Positions 8,215 to 14,024 of a stretch of 14,024 bases of DNA are shown in pieces. The stretch comes from a bacterium (GTDB taxonomy: Bacteria > JAMCPX01). Made by a program: the position numbers and the translations under genes. The notes beneath the pieces were generated by a model, which was not told the origin of the DNA, made no database searches, and was given only the letters and a program-made list of their open reading frames with translations. The stretch's first letter is position 1. Each line of letters opens with the position of its first letter. Location of the stretch: contig JAJYJX010000048.1 in NCBI GenBank assembly GCA_021789095.1, positions 1 through 14,024 of the forward strand. Reading direction: 5' to 3'.

Positions 8215-9235
8215 TCAATCCCTCCATCTGCATTAAAACATCTTCTACTTTTATTGCATCCATACAGTTATAATGTAAACATTTTTTATCACATGAATAA
8301 TGCCGATCACATAGTACATCTGGTTCTACTATTGCAAGGTTATCGATCAGATATGGCGACCATCTCGTCTTTGACTGCGCTTTTACAGGGGAGAAAATGG
8401 CAACCGTAGGCCTGCCGAGTGCAGCCGATATATGCATGGGACCCGTTGACGGCCCTATCATGGCTTTTGAAAAAAATAAAACTGTTTTTAACTGCTGAAT
8501 GGATAATATACAGCACATATTTTTAACATACATAGTATCAGCAAGTTTAGCAATTATCTCATTTATAAGGGTGTTATCCACAGTACTGCCTGTCAGGATT
8601 ACGGGCAATTTATACCTGCTGCTCATTGCATTGATCAACATCGCATATTTGTCTGAAGACCAGTTTCTTGCAGATCCTCCCATGCCCGGATGCACCGAAA
8701 AGTAATGAAATGGCTTAATGCCCTGGTTCAAAAGGAATTTCTCACAGCTGTCCTTGTTATCGGACAGGTACACATGCGGTTTTATATTCATATCATCTAT
8801 GCCCAGAGGTTTTAATAACATAAGGTTGTATGCTGCCTCATTATACAATGACTGTTTTCGGTGCTGCTGTATAACATGATTTAACAGCACATAGGAATAG
8901 ATCCTTGAGCCGGGGCCTATAATACGCTTAATGCCTGCAAGCCTTACAGCAAGTGCGGGATAGAACGACATAAACAGCTCGACTGCAACATCTATACGTT
9001 TGCGCCTTATTGCTTTTGAAAGTGCCACAGCGCCTTTAAATCCATGGTGAGTACTTTCGGGGTCATAGGTTATATATTCATCCACGAACGGGTTGTTGCT
9101 TATAACATCTATAACGCCTTTACGCGCCATGACAATTGTATAGGCATCCGGTATGTGCTTTTTGATCGCCTCAAAGACCGGTGTTGAAAGTACCAGGTCG
9201 CCTATTCTGTCTGTCCTGCTGACAAGGATCCTCAT
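8204..9235 (-). CDS. Glycosyltransferase family 9 (heptosyltransferase-like, divergent)
   Basis: A 343-aa GT9 protein. MRILVSRTDRIGDLVLSTPV (1-20) gives the N-terminal motif with Gly12-Asp13. The donor half shows SVHPGMGGSARNWSSDKYA (180-198) and GPSTGPMHISAALGRPTVAI (261-280), where the usual SGDTG is replaced by GPSTG, so it belongs to a different GT9 subgroup from its neighbours. The tail has cysteines at 309, 315, 319 and 324 ending in NCMDAI. Parts of the gene are A/T rich by eye (28-38 % G+C in several 60-base lines, against about 50 % in neighbouring GT genes), which could indicate a separate origin. The ATG overlaps the stop of the 22-codon ORF at 9232-9300 by four bases. Sugar specificity is not assignable. 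Confidence 0.88.
   Translation of the reverse strand: MRILVSRTDRIGDLVLSTPVFEAIKKHIPDAYTIVMARKGVIDVISNNPFVDEYITYDPESTHHGFKGAVALSKAIRRKRIDVAVELFMSFYPALAVRLAGIKRIIGPGSRIYSYVLLNHVIQQHRKQSLYNEAAYNLMLLKPLGIDDMNIKPHVYLSDNKDSCEKFLLNQGIKPFHYFSVHPGMGGSARNWSSDKYAMLINAMSSRYKLPVILTGSTVDNTLINEIIAKLADTMYVKNMCCILSIQQLKTVLFFSKAMIGPSTGPMHISAALGRPTVAIFSPVKAQSKTRWSPYLIDNLAIVEPDVLCDRHYSCDKKCLHYNCMDAIKVEDVLMQMEGLIAV
8220..8225 (-). promoter_or_regulatory. Shine-Dalgarno GGAGGG for the TTG-started radical SAM gene
   Basis: GGAGGG on the minus strand, five bases before the TTG at 8214. It lies inside the end of the upstream GT9 gene. It is the main reason to accept the rare TTG start. Confidence 0.75.
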
Positions 9236-9300
9236 TTGTCCCTGCTCAGCATTTTGCCGTACTTATAAACACGAAAAATAGAATAATGAAGTTTGCTCAT
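9232..9300 (-). CDS. Candidate 22-codon small ORF between two LPS-operon genes
   Basis: An ATG at 9300 opens 22 codons (beginning MSKLHYSIFRVYK, basic and aromatic) and stops at TGA 9234-9232. The stop overlaps the ATG of the next GT9 gene as ATGA. It begins only four bases after the stop of the 70-aa gene, so it exactly fills the gap between two operon genes. A weak AGGG lies about 9 nt upstream. Such fit can occur by chance in 69 bases, and there is no homology I recognise. It may be a translation-coupling leader for the downstream gene, a remnant of a lost gene, or a true micropeptide. The first 40 bases resemble the segment at 299-260. Confidence 0.35.
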   Translation of the reverse strand: MSKLHYSIFRVYKYGKMLSRDK

Positions 9301-9304
9301 TCGT

Positions 9305-9517
9305 TCAACCCTGCGATCCATCTAAGACACATACGATCTTCTTATAAATGATGTTTAAGTCCTCTGTAAGTCTATATGCAAGCAGCTTGTCTTCTTCCTT
9401 TTGCATACATTCGTAGCAGCCTCTCTTTGACGCAGGCTTTTCACTCATTACACAAACTTCATTATTTTCAAATGCATCTTTTGGATAAATGATTAATCTT
9501 GGTTCGTTGTTACTCAT
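9305..9517 (-). CDS. Unidentified 70-aa cysteine-containing protein
   Basis: A 70-residue soluble-looking protein, with no signal peptide or membrane segment. Cysteines are at 22, 34, 37 and 63; Cys34-Tyr-Glu-Cys37 forms a CxxC within KRGCYECMQKEEDK. The N-terminal part is acidic/polar (PRLIIYPKDAFENNE). The second half, with LLAYRLTEDLNIIYKKIV, looks helical and ends with VCVLDGSQG. The ATG overlaps the stop of the upstream GT9 gene by four bases (ATGA), and the tight packing supports real coding. I do not recognise the family. The four cysteines could bind a metal. A relation to the cysteine-rich tails of the adjacent GT9 enzymes is possible but not shown. Confidence 0.7.
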   Translation of the reverse strand: MSNNEPRLIIYPKDAFENNEVCVMSEKPASKRGCYECMQKEEDKLLAYRLTEDLNIIYKKIVCVLDGSQG

Positions 9518-10521
9518 ATTTTATTCAATAAGTCTTTTACCGCCCTGAACACGGTATCCGGGGTAATGGATTCCATGCATAAGAAATGGCCTTCCGGACA
9601 TTCCCTGGGCCCGTGCGCTGAGCAGGGCCTGCAGTAAAGTCCTTTACTCTCTATTACAATTGTATTAGGTCTTATGGGAGCAAAGCCTTGTTCAGGTATT
9701 GTAGGCCCGAAGATCGCCACTACCGGCGTATTAACGGCCTGTGCAACCTGCATTGCGCCGTTATCATTGCTCACCAGAAGGCAGATACCCGATAGCAGAT
9801 CTGCCAGCCCGGGCAGGTCTGTTTTGCCTACTGTGTCCTTAACTTCGCCGCCTGCCATGGATTTTATCCTTTCCACAGTCTTTATGTCATGCTTGTTTCC
9901 TATGAGCACAACGCTAAAGCCCAGTTCGTGCAGTTTTTTTATAAGTACCGCATATCCGCTTTCTGTCCATTGTTTTGTCCCCCACACAGAGCCCGGAGCA
10001 ATACCTACGGTATTTTTGTCCCTGACCGTATTTCTTGTACTCAGCACAGGATACCTGTCCGCCCCCCCGGACTTTATGCCAAGCGGAGCAAGCAATGCAA
10101 GTATGCGGTCAACCTCGTGCAGCTTTTTATCACGTTTTATCCGTATATTGTAAAAGGGCAACAGGTATGGAAGTTTATATCCGATCCTCTTCGATGCACC
10201 AGAAAACAGGGAAATAATACCCGACCTTACGGAACGGTGCGGGCATATAATTGTGCCGATACTGTATTCCCTGATCTCCCTGATCTTCCGAACCATGGAT
10301 TGAACGCCCTTTTCTTTGCCGTTCTTGTCGTAAACGATAATCCTGTCTGCCACCTGCTGGTCCCTGAGCAGAGATTCACCCACGGGTGTTGTCAGCAGAA
10401 GAATCCTTGCACCTGGTTTGTGTTTTTTCAGTAATCGTAAGAGCGGCAGCGTTAAAACAATATCGCCGAGAAAGGCAGTTTGAATAACAAGGATGCCGGC
10501 AGCGTCATTTTCTTTGTTCAT
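9514..10521 (-). CDS. Glycosyltransferase family 9, LPS heptosyltransferase (WaaF-like)
   Basis: A 335-aa heptosyltransferase and the first sugar transferase of the operon. The N-terminal motif is IQTAFLGDIVLTLPLL (13-28) with Gly19-Asp20. The donor-binding half has VGIAPGSVWGTKQW (172-185) and SNDNGAMQVAQAVNTPVVAI (251-270), then FGPT. The C-terminal signature YCRPCSAHGPRECPEGHFLC (cysteines 297, 300, 308, 315) followed by MESITPDTV matches the ending of many heptosyltransferase II-type proteins. I therefore favour transfer of the second heptose, without certainty. Note NDNGAMQ, with Gln where most family members have His. The ATG lies 17 nt inside the end of the Trm112-like gene, and the product overlaps the 70-aa gene by 4 nt, so the three are translationally interlocked. 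Confidence 0.9.
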   Translation of the reverse strand: MNKENDAAGILVIQTAFLGDIVLTLPLLRLLKKHKPGARILLLTTPVGESLLRDQQVADRIIVYDKNGKEKGVQSMVRKIREIREYSIGTIICPHRSVRSGIISLFSGASKRIGYKLPYLLPFYNIRIKRDKKLHEVDRILALLAPLGIKSGGADRYPVLSTRNTVRDKNTVGIAPGSVWGTKQWTESGYAVLIKKLHELGFSVVLIGNKHDIKTVERIKSMAGGEVKDTVGKTDLPGLADLLSGICLLVSNDNGAMQVAQAVNTPVVAIFGPTIPEQGFAPIRPNTIVIESKGLYCRPCSAHGPRECPEGHFLCMESITPDTVFRAVKDLLNKI

Positions 10522-10687
10522 TAAGCTTTATTGCCTCGTCAATAAGCATTACAGGTATATCGTCGACTATGGGATATTTGAGACTGCACTTATGACATAC
10601 AAGCCCGGACTGGTCTTTTTCAAGTTCGAGATCGCCCTTGCATTTTGGGCACGCAAGTATATCAAGCAATTCTTTACTTATAGCCAT
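10505..10687 (-). CDS. Trm112-like zinc-ribbon protein (YcaR/UPF0434 family)
   Basis: A 60-aa protein of the Trm112/YcaR family. It shows two CxxC pairs, Cys13/Cys16 (LACPKCKGDL) and Cys31/Cys34 (LVCHKCSLKY), expected to hold one zinc. These are followed by the family signature YPIVDDIPVML (38-48). Eukaryotic and archaeal Trm112 activates methyltransferases; the bacterial version is often encoded among lipid A/Kdo or LPS genes, and its partner is not settled. A strong AAGGAG lies seven bases before the ATG. The gene starts 18 nt after the 3' end of tRNA-Gln with no terminator between, so its ribosome site is probably exposed by tRNA 3' processing. Its stop lies inside the following GT9 gene. 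Confidence 0.93.
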   Translation of the reverse strand: MAISKELLDILACPKCKGDLELEKDQSGLVCHKCSLKYPIVDDIPVMLIDEAIKLNEQRK

Positions 10688-10694
10688 TGATAAG

Positions 10695-10700
10695 CTCCTT
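10695..10700 (-). promoter_or_regulatory. Shine-Dalgarno AAGGAG for the Trm112-like gene
   Basis: AAGGAG on the minus strand, seven bases before the ATG at 10687 and five bases after the CCA end of the tRNA. The tRNA trailer and the mRNA leader therefore coincide. Confidence 0.85.
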
Positions 10701-10705
10701 TATAT

Positions 10706-10779
<74 letters not shown>

Positions 10780-10792
10780 ATAACTCCAGATC

Positions 10793-10821
10793 TATATAAT
10801 ATTTGTACGCTTTATTGTCAA
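10793..10821 (-). promoter_or_regulatory. Near-consensus sigma70-type promoter for tRNA-Gln and the LPS operon
   Basis: On the minus strand TTGACA (10821-10816) is separated by exactly 17 bases from TATATA (10798-10793). The -35 is a perfect match and the -10 differs from TATAAT at one position. Initiation about 7 nt downstream, near 10786, would leave a leader of roughly six bases before the tRNA at 10779. It lies between the inverted-repeat element and the tRNA and is the clearest promoter in the window. With no other promoter or terminator visible down to 352, it is the likely source of the whole gene run. Confidence 0.85.
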
Positions 10822-10831
10822 TAACCGTTTA

Positions 10832-10933
10832 CCCCGTTAGAAATCCTATAACAAATTTAATTCCGTACTCACGTGTCTTTTTGGGATAAAACGATCCTTT
10901 GTACAGAAAAAATGAGAAGGATTTCTAACGGGG
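10832..10933. repeat. 102-bp element with perfect 16-bp terminal inverted repeats
   Basis: CCCCGTTAGAAATCCT at 10832-10847 is perfectly complementary to AGGATTTCTAACGGGG at 10918-10933. They enclose a 70-nt A/T-rich interior with shorter nested palindromic pieces (two GTAC words and GGAT/ATCC). The element starts one base after the mutase stop codon and ends 10 bp upstream of the -35 box of the tRNA promoter. It has no open frame of note. No clean target-site duplication is visible. No T tract follows either arm, so it is not a simple intrinsic terminator. A MITE/REP-like non-autonomous element or a transcript-end processing structure are both possible. Confidence 0.85.
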
Positions 10934-10934
10934 C

Positions 10935-12584
10935 TTACCTGAACTCTCCGAATACCTCTTTTAAAGTACCGGAGATTTCTCCAATCGACGCATACGCCTT
11001 AACAGCCTCGTATATATACGGCATGATATTTTCTTTTGAGCTCGCAGCCTGCTTCAGCCTTTTAAGCGATGTTTCCACTGATTTGTTGTCCCTGTTCTTC
11101 CTGACCTCATCAAGCCTTTTTGTCTGTGCCTTTTCCATCTCAGGATCAACCTTTAATATATTAAACTGCGAGTTGTCCTGCTCTATAAATTCATTCATAC
11201 CAACTATGATATTTTCCTTTTTCTCGACAGCCTGCTGGTACTTATAAGCCGATTCTTCTATCTCGCTTTTAAACGTGCCGTTCTGGATCCATTTGATCGC
11301 TCCACCGGCCTTTTCGATCCTCTCAAGATAACCGTTTACCTTTTTTTCTATCTCCATGGTCATTGACTCAACTGCATAAGAACCGGCCAGCGGATCCACA
11401 AAATCGGCGACCCCGGACTCGTGTGCTATAATCTGCTGTGTCCTGAGCGCAAGCTTTACAGATTCTTCCGACGGAAGCGCAAGCGCCTCATCCTTTGAAT
11501 TCGTGTGCATGGACTGCGTGCCTCCCAGTACAGATGCAAGCGCCTGTATCGTGACCCTTACAACATTGTTGTCGGGCTGCTGCGCTGCAAGCGTGGAACC
11601 GCATGTCTGAGTGTGGAACCTCAGCATCATTGATCTGGGGTTCTTTGCGTTGAACCTATGCTTCATGATGCGTGCCCATATCTTTCTTGCGGCCCTGAAC
11701 TTTGCCACCTCTTCGATCAGGTTATTATGTACACCGAAGAAAAAAGACAGCCTCGGTGCAAACTCGTCAACATCGAGCCCTGCTTTGATCCCGCTCTTTA
11801 CATACTCGATGGCATCAGCAAAGGTAAACGCAAGCTCCTGTACGGCATTGGCACCTGCCTCCCTTATATGATAGCCGGATATGCTTATCGTGTTAAAATT
11901 GGGCAGATATTTTTTACAGTACGCGAAGATATCCGTTGTTATGCGCATGGAAGGCTCGACAGGGAATATATAGGTTCCACGGGCAATGTACTCCTTCAAT
12001 ATATCGTTCTGGATTGTGCCTTCAAGCTTATCGTGGGTCACACCCTGTCTGTCTGCAACCGACATGTACATGGCAAGCAGGACCGCTGCCGTTGCGTTGA
12101 TCGTCATGGATGTACTGACCCTGTCAAGCGGTATGCCGTCAAAAAGTACCTCCATATCTTTCAGTGTGTCAATGGCAACGCCTACCCTGCCTACCTCGCC
12201 CGAGCTCGCAGGGCTGTCGGAATCGTATCCCATCTGCGTGGGCAGGTCAAAAGCAACGGAAAGCCCGGTCTGTCCTGCATCAAGCAGGAGTTTAAACCGC
12301 TGATTTGTTTTCAATGCATCGCCGAAGCCGGCGTATTGCCGCATAGTCCAGAACCTCGTTCTGTACATAAGAGGCTGGATGCCCCTTGTAAACGGATACT
12401 CTCCAGGAAATCCTGCATCCGGAATATAATCCATGGAGTGAAGATCAAGCGGCGTATAAAGAGGCTCTATATCTATGTCCGATGAAGTGCTGAACGCTTT
12501 TTTCCGCTGTTTTGCCGATCCATGCGTCTTGTTCCATTTCTCAAAATGGCCCATGAATTCATCATGATTGCCGTCTTTTGTCAT
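10935..12584 (-). CDS. Methylmalonyl-CoA mutase, catalytic (alpha, N-terminal) subunit
   Basis: A 549-aa acyl-CoA mutase large subunit interconverting (R)-methylmalonyl-CoA and succinyl-CoA with adenosylcobalamin. It shows [20 protein letters not shown] (63-82), [19 protein letters not shown] (107-125), [11 protein letters not shown] (189-199), [12 protein letters not shown] (234-245) and [18 protein letters not shown]. Tyr74 (MYR), Arg214 (PSMR) and His239 (GYH) match the substrate- and radical-handling Tyr89, Arg207 and His244 of the Propionibacterium enzyme, favouring methylmalonyl- over isobutyryl-CoA. It ends at FGEFR without a DxHxxG cobalamin-binding domain, so a separate B12 subunit of about 140 aa is needed and is not in this window. 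The ATG overlaps the biotin-carrier stop (ATGA). It ends two bases before the inverted-repeat element. Confidence 0.95.
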   Translation of the reverse strand: MTKDGNHDEFMGHFEKWNKTHGSAKQRKKAFSTSSDIDIEPLYTPLDLHSMDYIPDAGFPGEYPFTRGIQPLMYRTRFWTMRQYAGFGDALKTNQRFKLLLDAGQTGLSVAFDLPTQMGYDSDSPASSGEVGRVGVAIDTLKDMEVLFDGIPLDRVSTSMTINATAAVLLAMYMSVADRQGVTHDKLEGTIQNDILKEYIARGTYIFPVEPSMRITTDIFAYCKKYLPNFNTISISGYHIREAGANAVQELAFTFADAIEYVKSGIKAGLDVDEFAPRLSFFFGVHNNLIEEVAKFRAARKIWARIMKHRFNAKNPRSMMLRFHTQTCGSTLAAQQPDNNVVRVTIQALASVLGGTQSMHTNSKDEALALPSEESVKLALRTQQIIAHESGVADFVDPLAGSYAVESMTMEIEKKVNGYLERIEKAGGAIKWIQNGTFKSEIEESAYKYQQAVEKKENIIVGMNEFIEQDNSQFNILKVDPEMEKAQTKRLDEVRKNRDNKSVETSLKRLKQAASSKENIMPYIYEAVKAYASIGEISGTLKEVFGEFR

Positions 12585-13111
12585 GGCTTTGCCCCCGTAT
12601 CAATATCCAGAAGTACCGCATCCTTTTCCACCTTGTCATTGGCTTTTACATGGATCTCCGTTACAATTCCGTCTGCAGGGGCTTTCAGTTCGTTCTCCAT
12701 CTTCATTGCTTCAATAACAACCAGCGACTGTCCTTTTTTTACCCGCTCTTCCTGCAAGACCTTTACAGCTACAATCTTGCCTGGAATGGGTGCAAGTATC
12801 CGGAAAAACTTCTCACCGTCATGAAGTTTTTTTTCTCTTCCCTTGTGCAGGGTGAAAGGGCTTTTCAGATCAACTGTATAGTTCTGCCCGTTAACACATA
12901 CAACGCTGCTTGTTTTATTCTTATACAGGATAATATCGTATGACTTACCACGGCTTAAAACGGAATACATACTCAGGCCGCTGCCCTGGTGCAGCAGTGA
13001 CACATCAACATCTACATCCCTTCCGTCTACAAGGCATTTATAGCTGTTCTTTTCTGCAGTCACAATATCAACCGTATGTTCGACACCATCGATACCCACG
13101 TTTATCTTCAT
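12581..13111 (-). CDS. Biotin carboxyl carrier protein (acyl-CoA carboxylase/decarboxylase type)
   Basis: A 176-aa protein with a C-terminal biotinyl domain. A hinge-like [12 protein letters not shown] (107-118) is followed by [15 protein letters not shown] (131-145), with Lys137 as biotin acceptor, and a closing [21 protein letters not shown]. The N-terminal 100 residues are a beta-rich extension, as in biotin subunits of propionyl-/methylmalonyl-CoA carboxylases and decarboxylases, rather than the Ala/Pro-rich linker of AccB. It lies between the START-like gene (1-nt gap) and the methylmalonyl-CoA mutase gene (4-nt overlap). That context points to a propionyl-CoA carboxylase or methylmalonyl-CoA decarboxylase/transcarboxylase complex. 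Its carboxylase and carboxyltransferase partners are not in the window. No good Shine-Dalgarno; translation probably coupled. Confidence 0.93.
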   Translation of the reverse strand: MKINVGIDGVEHTVDIVTAEKNSYKCLVDGRDVDVDVSLLHQGSGLSMYSVLSRGKSYDIILYKNKTSSVVCVNGQNYTVDLKSPFTLHKGREKKLHDGEKFFRILAPIPGKIVAVKVLQEERVKKGQSLVVIEAMKMENELKAPADGIVTEIHVKANDKVEKDAVLLDIDTGAKP

Positions 13112-13112
13112 A

Positions 13113-13775
13113 TTATTGCTGTATTTTCTTTGCTCTTTTCTTTACGGCGCGGATAATATCAGGAAGTACAGCATTGTTTGCCAGATTTATGAGGGGATCA
13201 GGCAGGACAAAGCCCGGGTCCGTAAATACAATGTATGCAGTAAGGGTATTGCTGCCGTAAGGGGTAAGTATCCATGAGCCCTGGATCGATTTAACATTAC
13301 CAATGACCATATCCCAGCTTTGCTGCCACCTGTTTTGCTCTTTTATGTCTGTAAGTTTAATAATATACCATCTGTTATTAAGCGGCCACGGCATATCAAT
13401 AATACTGAAGAAATAACCTGTTGCAGTGTTCATTGAAGGGATCTCCTGTTTCTTTATAAAATCTATAAGCACATCAGGGTTGCTCGTTGAATGATCAAAC
13501 CTCAAACCAAGTACATGGTTGATCGCAGAAGGATTAAACAGTATGCTGTCAACAGTCCTCGGCATAAAGTCCCTGAAGTGGTTATTATCGTGTATAACCG
13601 CCCATACCTTTTCCATGGGTGCATCAATTAAAGATATAGCCACCCCGCTTTTAATCCCCGTGCCGGCAACAGATTCGAGAAACCTGATGATCCCGCCCTT
13701 TTTAATCTCCTGGATCTGCTGATCCGTAAGTTTTAATTTATACTCCTTTTCGACACTTTCTTTTGTCAATTCCAT
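13113..13775 (-). CDS. START/SRPBCC-superfamily lipid-binding-like protein
   Basis: A 220-aa protein with a START-like (SRPBCC, helix-grip) fold. After about 40 helical residues come DAPMEKVWAVIHDNNHFRDF (51-70), the typical first strand and helix of polyketide-cyclase/COQ10-type domains. PWPLNNRWYII (129-139) resembles the PWP..R motif of START proteins, and GSWILTPYGSNT plus DPGFVLPDPLIN (186-197) precede the C-terminal helix. No signal peptide is visible. The frame stays open to a TTG at 13784, but I chose the ATG at 13775 because AAGGA ends nine bases before it, whereas AAGGA directly abuts the TTG. It is the first gene of the operon with the biotin carrier and mutase. Such proteins bind hydrophobic ligands; no specific role in acyl-CoA metabolism is known to me. 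Confidence 0.82.
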   Translation of the reverse strand: MELTKESVEKEYKLKLTDQQIQEIKKGGIIRFLESVAGTGIKSGVAISLIDAPMEKVWAVIHDNNHFRDFMPRTVDSILFNPSAINHVLGLRFDHSTSNPDVLIDFIKKQEIPSMNTATGYFFSIIDMPWPLNNRWYIIKLTDIKEQNRWQQSWDMVIGNVKSIQGSWILTPYGSNTLTAYIVFTDPGFVLPDPLINLANNAVLPDIIRAVKKRAKKIQQ

Positions 13776-13784
13776 AACAGGCAA

Positions 13785-13789
13785 TCCTT
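13785..13789 (-). promoter_or_regulatory. Shine-Dalgarno AAGGA deciding the start of the START-like gene
   Basis: AAGGA on the minus strand, nine bases before the ATG at 13775. It directly abuts the in-frame TTG at 13784, which argues against that codon as the start. Confidence 0.7.
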
Positions 13790-13832
13790 ATTTTTGCGTA
13801 TCATCTATGCAGGAGAAGTGCAAGTGCATACG

Positions 13833-13892
13833 ACGAAGAACCGGCATAGCCAACTTTACATAACCACCGTCAAAGACGGAGGGTTTCTACGT
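13833..13892 (-). promoter_or_regulatory. Candidate structured RNA in the leader of the acyl-CoA operon
   Basis: On the minus-strand transcript, ACGUAGAAACC (13892-13882) can pair with GGUUCUUCGU (13842-13833), with one mismatch and one bulged A. This closes a junction holding hairpin CCGUC-UUU-GACGG (13879-13867) and a small hairpin GGC-UAU-GCC (13851-13843). An alternative fold pairs AACC with GGTT next to the first hairpin and would compete with the closing stem. The layout (AAACC, hairpin, GG, then GUAAAG) loosely recalls the c-di-GMP-I riboswitch, but several invariant bases and the tetraloop/receptor are missing. It could also be the hairpin end of an IS200/IS605-type element or part of the ligA transcript end. 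It occupies the 147-nt gap between ligA and the START-like gene. Confidence 0.3.
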
Positions 13893-13922
13893 TAGTCTAA
13901 AAAAGGGGAGGGGAAATTGGTA

Positions 13923-14024
13923 TTATTTTTGTCCCTGTACCAGCTTCATGAACTCATCCTCTGACAGGACCTTAAGACCGAGCGAACGCGCCTTATCGAG
14001 TTTAGAACCTGGCTGATCCCCCGC
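13923..14024 (-). CDS. ligA: NAD-dependent DNA ligase LigA, C-terminal end (partial)
   Basis: The last 33 codons plus TAA of a gene entering from the right edge. The residues [20 protein letters not shown] followed by SEDEFMKLV are the end of a BRCT domain, and the G-x-K-x-x-K-A-x-x-L-G pattern then I/V-L-x-E-x-E-F is characteristic of bacterial LigA. LigA seals nicks during replication and repair using NAD+. Only the BRCT tail is visible, so catalytic residues cannot be checked, and another BRCT protein is a remote alternative. No convincing intrinsic terminator follows: a T6 run at 13898-13903 lacks a hairpin before it. Read-through into the acyl-CoA operon is therefore conceivable. Confidence 0.85.
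   Translation of the reverse strand, partial: AGDQPGSKLDKARSLGLKVLSEDEFMKLVQGQK

Noticed and set aside
10832-10933. Intrinsic terminator for the mutase operon
   Set aside because: The stem is perfect, but the 70-nt loop is too long and neither arm is followed by a T tract; kept only as a repeat element.
11658-12485. 275-codon plus-strand open frame opposite the mutase
   Set aside because: Long, but its translation has no family features, is rich in Cys/Arg/His, and the opposite strand encodes an unmistakable methylmalonyl-CoA mutase.
13861-13890. Hairpin resembling an IS200/IS605 element end
   Set aside because: The CCGTC/GACGG hairpin and flanking bases look similar to such ends, but there is no tnpA or tnpB gene in the window and no matching second end, so no insertion sequence is called.
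13898-13919. G-quadruplex or T-tract terminator after ligA
   Set aside because: The plus strand has only two runs of four G close together plus a GG, too few for a convincing quadruplex, and the T6 on the minus strand is not preceded by a hairpin.
13785-13922. Sigma70 promoter for the START-like operon
   Set aside because: TTGACG at 13878-13873 has no good -10 box at 16-18 bp, and other pairs are equally weak; none is supportable.

Overview
The window looks like a piece of a Gram-negative bacterial chromosome. An LPS/lipooligosaccharide core sugar-transfer locus (four family-9 heptosyltransferase-type enzymes plus GT2 and GT4 enzymes) implies an outer membrane. The separate-subunit methylmalonyl-CoA mutase, the free biotin carrier and the SPASM radical SAM enzyme in an LPS locus would fit a deltaproteobacterial-type (Desulfobacterota) anaerobe, but this lineage call is an inference from gene content only. 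G+C varies by eye from about 25 to 55 % along the window.

Layout, right to left because almost everything is on the minus strand. (1) 14024-13923: the last 33 residues of NAD-dependent DNA ligase (BRCT end). (2) 13922-13776: a leader with a foldable three-stem region. (3) 13775-10935: three tightly packed genes, namely a START/SRPBCC-like protein, a biotin carrier protein and the catalytic chain of methylmalonyl-CoA mutase, probably a propionyl/methylmalonyl-CoA metabolic operon. (4) 10933-10832: a 102-bp element bounded by perfect 16-bp inverted repeats. (5) 10821-10793: a near-consensus sigma70-type promoter, followed about 14 nt downstream of its -10 box by tRNA-Gln(CUG).

(6) 10687-352: a long run of genes with gaps of 0-31 nt or overlaps of 4-17 nt and no visible internal terminator: Trm112-like protein, GT9, a 70-aa cysteine-containing orphan, a 22-codon candidate ORF, GT9, SPASM radical SAM protein, GT9, WaaE-like GT2, GT4, GT9, a P3A-type H+-ATPase and a small multidrug-export-family membrane protein. 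This reads as one transcription unit headed by the tRNA promoter and ending at a bidirectional hairpin at 273-334. (7) 3-260: the tail of a plus-strand low-complexity protein converging on that hairpin.

Functionally, the central block would build the inner/outer core oligosaccharide on lipid A. The GT9 enzymes add heptose or related sugars, GT2 and GT4 add hexose-type branches, and the radical SAM enzyme may modify a sugar or another envelope component. The proton pump and small transporter at the distal end are the least expected members. No complete, clearly new defence or mobile system is visible. The points most worth checking are the tRNA-led operon, the 102-bp inverted-repeat element, the structured leader at 13833-13892, the very small ORF at 9232-9300 with its degenerate twin at 260-299, and the orphan 70-aa protein.
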